A stretch of DNA of 25,078 bases, taken from JABWBR01 sp036741235 (lineage in GTDB: Bacteria; Bacteroidota; Bacteroidia; Chitinophagales; Saprospiraceae). The number at the start of each line of letters is the position of its first letter. Position 1 is the first letter of the stretch. Positions 22,046 through 25,078 of the stretch are shown piece after piece. Position numbers and translations under genes: made by a program. Location of the stretch: positions 1 to 25,078 of the forward strand of contig DAINSQ010000064.1 of the NCBI GenBank assembly GCA_036741235.1, in the 5' to 3' direction. Below the pieces are notes generated by a model. The model worked only from the letters and a program-made list of their open reading frames with translations. It did not search any database and was not told where the DNA came from.

Positions 22046-23428
22046 ATGTCGACTGTTGTCACGCCCGTTTTAAAATCGTATCGCGAGCATTTTCGCGAAA
22101 CCCTGGTTTTGTCCTTTCCTGTCATCATCGGACAAGTGGGCAATCTTATGCTCAATATTACCGATAATATTATGATTGGGGGCGTGAGTTATGTGCAATT
22201 GGCAGCGGCATCGTTGGCCAACAGCGTATATTTCATCATAACTATTCTGGCAATGGGCTCTATGAACGTAGTAGCGCCTTTGGTAGCCGAAGCTATAGGG
22301 GCAGGCGAGCATGGGCTGGCGGGGAGATACCTGCAACAAGGGCTTTTAAAAGCGCTGTTGATATCGGCTGTCAGTACAATGCTTACCATGATGGCCGCAG
22401 AAGCTTTGCCCTGGCTTCAGCAGCCCGAAGAAGAAGTCGCGCTGGCACAGCAATACCTGCGCATTATCAGTTTTTCCACCCCGCCGCTGATTATTTTTAT
22501 AGCGTACAAACAATTCTGCGACGGGCTCGGCGATACGCGCTACGGTATGATCATAACGCTGGCGGGCGTATTGCTTAATGTGTTGCTCAACTGGTCGCTC
22601 ATCTATGGCCACTTTGGGCTGCCCCGGCTGGAATTGGCGGGTTCGGGGATAGCCACCGTGACTTGCCGGGTATTGATGGCCCTGGGTATGGGCCTATTTG
22701 TCCATTTTCACCGGGCCTACCTGCCTTATCTGTCGGGGTTGCGTTTCCGGCAGGCCGATGCCGACTTGCTGGGCAAACTCTTCCGCCTGGGTATCCCCAT
22801 GGGTTTACAGATATTTTTTGAAGTTGCTGCCTTTTCCGGCGCTGCCATTCTCATCGGCTGGTTGCCGCAGGAAGCCACGGCAGCGCGGGCCGCGCATCAG
22901 ATGGTACTCAATATTGCGGCCATCAGCTTTATGATAACGCTTGGCATTTCGGTGGGCGCCAGCATCCGGGTGGGCAATGCGTTGGGCGCCAAAGACCCCG
23001 CCAATTTGCAGAGGGCGGGTTATTCCGCTCTGGCCTTAGGCTTGGCCTACATGATTTTTTCTGCATTGGCGATGATTGCCTTTCGCCATGAATTGCCTAC
23101 CTTATACGGCGTTGAAGAACCTGTCGTATTGGGCATAAGCGCCCGGCTCATGGTCATTGCAGGTATTTTTCAGGTCTTTGACGGAACCCAGGCTATTGCG
23201 GCGGGCTTATTGCGCGGCCTCCAGGATGTGCGCTTCCCCACCTGGATTACTTTCACTGCATACTGGGTTATCTGGATACCCCTTGCTTATGTGTGGGGGT
23301 TCCCACTCGGCTACGGCGTTGACGGCATCTGGTACGCCGATATTGTGGCCCTGGCCTTCGCCGCCGTCTTGCTGACGTGGCGGTTTAGGAGCCTGGCAGG
23401 CAGGGCATCACCCGCTAATCGCGAATAA
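22046..23428 (+). CDS. MATE family efflux transporter (NorM-like)
   Basis: A 460-residue protein with twelve predicted membrane helices in two homologous halves (about residues 15-235 and 240-450), the MATE arrangement. Family stretches are LSFPVIIGQVGNLMLNITDNIMIG near the start (usual form ends VDTVMVG), AMGSMNVVAPLVAEAIGAGE, FCDGLGDTRYGM, and in the second half LRLGIPMG-like LFRLGIPMGLQIFFEV and ISVGASIRVGNALGAKD. These exporters use sodium or proton gradients to push out cationic drugs or metabolites; the coupling ion is not evident here. It diverges from the E1 operon across 141 bases and converges on the OmpA-like gene with 38 bases between the stops. Confidence 0.93.
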   Translation: MSTVVTPVLKSYREHFRETLVLSFPVIIGQVGNLMLNITDNIMIGGVSYVQLAAASLANSVYFIITILAMGSMNVVAPLVAEAIGAGEHGLAGRYLQQGLLKALLISAVSTMLTMMAAEALPWLQQPEEEVALAQQYLRIISFSTPPLIIFIAYKQFCDGLGDTRYGMIITLAGVLLNVLLNWSLIYGHFGLPRLELAGSGIATVTCRVLMALGMGLFVHFHRAYLPYLSGLRFRQADADLLGKLFRLGIPMGLQIFFEVAAFSGAAILIGWLPQEATAARAAHQMVLNIAAISFMITLGISVGASIRVGNALGAKDPANLQRAGYSALALGLAYMIFSALAMIAFRHELPTLYGVEEPVVLGISARLMVIAGIFQVFDGTQAIAAGLLRGLQDVRFPTWITFTAYWVIWIPLAYVWGFPLGYGVDGIWYADIVALAFAAVLLTWRFRSLAGRASPANRE

Positions 23429-23466
23429 ATTAGTTCTTATACCGCATGTATTTTAGTCCCGAAAAA

Positions 23467-25014
<1,548 letters not shown>

Positions 25015-25078
25015 GCGAATTGATTATTTTGACTAAAGATATTAAATAAAATTAATTGTAATGTGTTTTTATCGGCGC

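Overview
The window looks like chromosome of a member of the Bacteroidota, most probably a Saprospiria (Lewinella/Haliscomenobacter-like) relative; the finer placement is inference. Support comes from a C-terminal sorting tail of the type IX secretion kind at the left edge, lipoproteins, a fused alpha/beta 2-oxoacid dehydrogenase E1, an OmpA protein with thrombospondin type-3 repeats, the absence of Shine-Dalgarno sequences, and six perfect copies of the Bacteroidota -7 promoter element TAnnTTTG lying 18 to 39 bases upstream of chosen start codons.

Left part (1-5825): the tail of a secreted protein, a DUF1349 lipoprotein, and then the most unusual block of the window. Two different alpha/beta-hydrolase esterases diverge from a 62-base gap. 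The rightward one is followed by an ATP-grasp ligase, a stand-alone class I glutamine amidotransferase with an intact Cys-His-Glu triad, and a larger protein of unknown family with an ATP-grasp-like C-terminal half. This looks like a small uncharacterised ligase/amidotransferase/hydrolase system that makes or modifies an amide-linked metabolite or peptide. No product can be assigned.

Middle-left part (5826-10264): a leftward run of an ABC-2 type permease without an adjacent ATPase, an M13 (neprilysin-like) zinc metallopeptidase lipoprotein and a YdeI/OmdA-family protein. It is followed by a 53-residue rightward membrane protein and a short intergenic region with an inverted repeat.

Centre (10265-18000): surface-polysaccharide functions. 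A WecA/MraY-type sugar-phosphate transferase, a CrcB fluoride channel and a tryptophan 2,3-dioxygenase read rightwards. They converge on a leftward group: a MacB-like permease, a Wzx-like flippase, a Wzz-like chain-length protein and an O-antigen ligase/polymerase-like protein. Together the transferase, flippase, chain-length protein and ligase form much of a Wzx/Wzy-type assembly line, although no other glycosyltransferases are in the window.

Right part (18096-25014): a tight leftward operon of a fused 2-oxoacid dehydrogenase E1, methylthioribose-1-phosphate isomerase (mtnA) and a class II aldolase-family protein (MtnB or a DHAP-shunt aldolase). A MATE exporter diverges from it and converges on an OmpA-like outer membrane protein. 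I found no rRNA, tRNA, CRISPR array, insertion sequence or prophage gene. Many starts were moved inward from the longest reading frame because the extensions overlap promoters or neighbouring genes.
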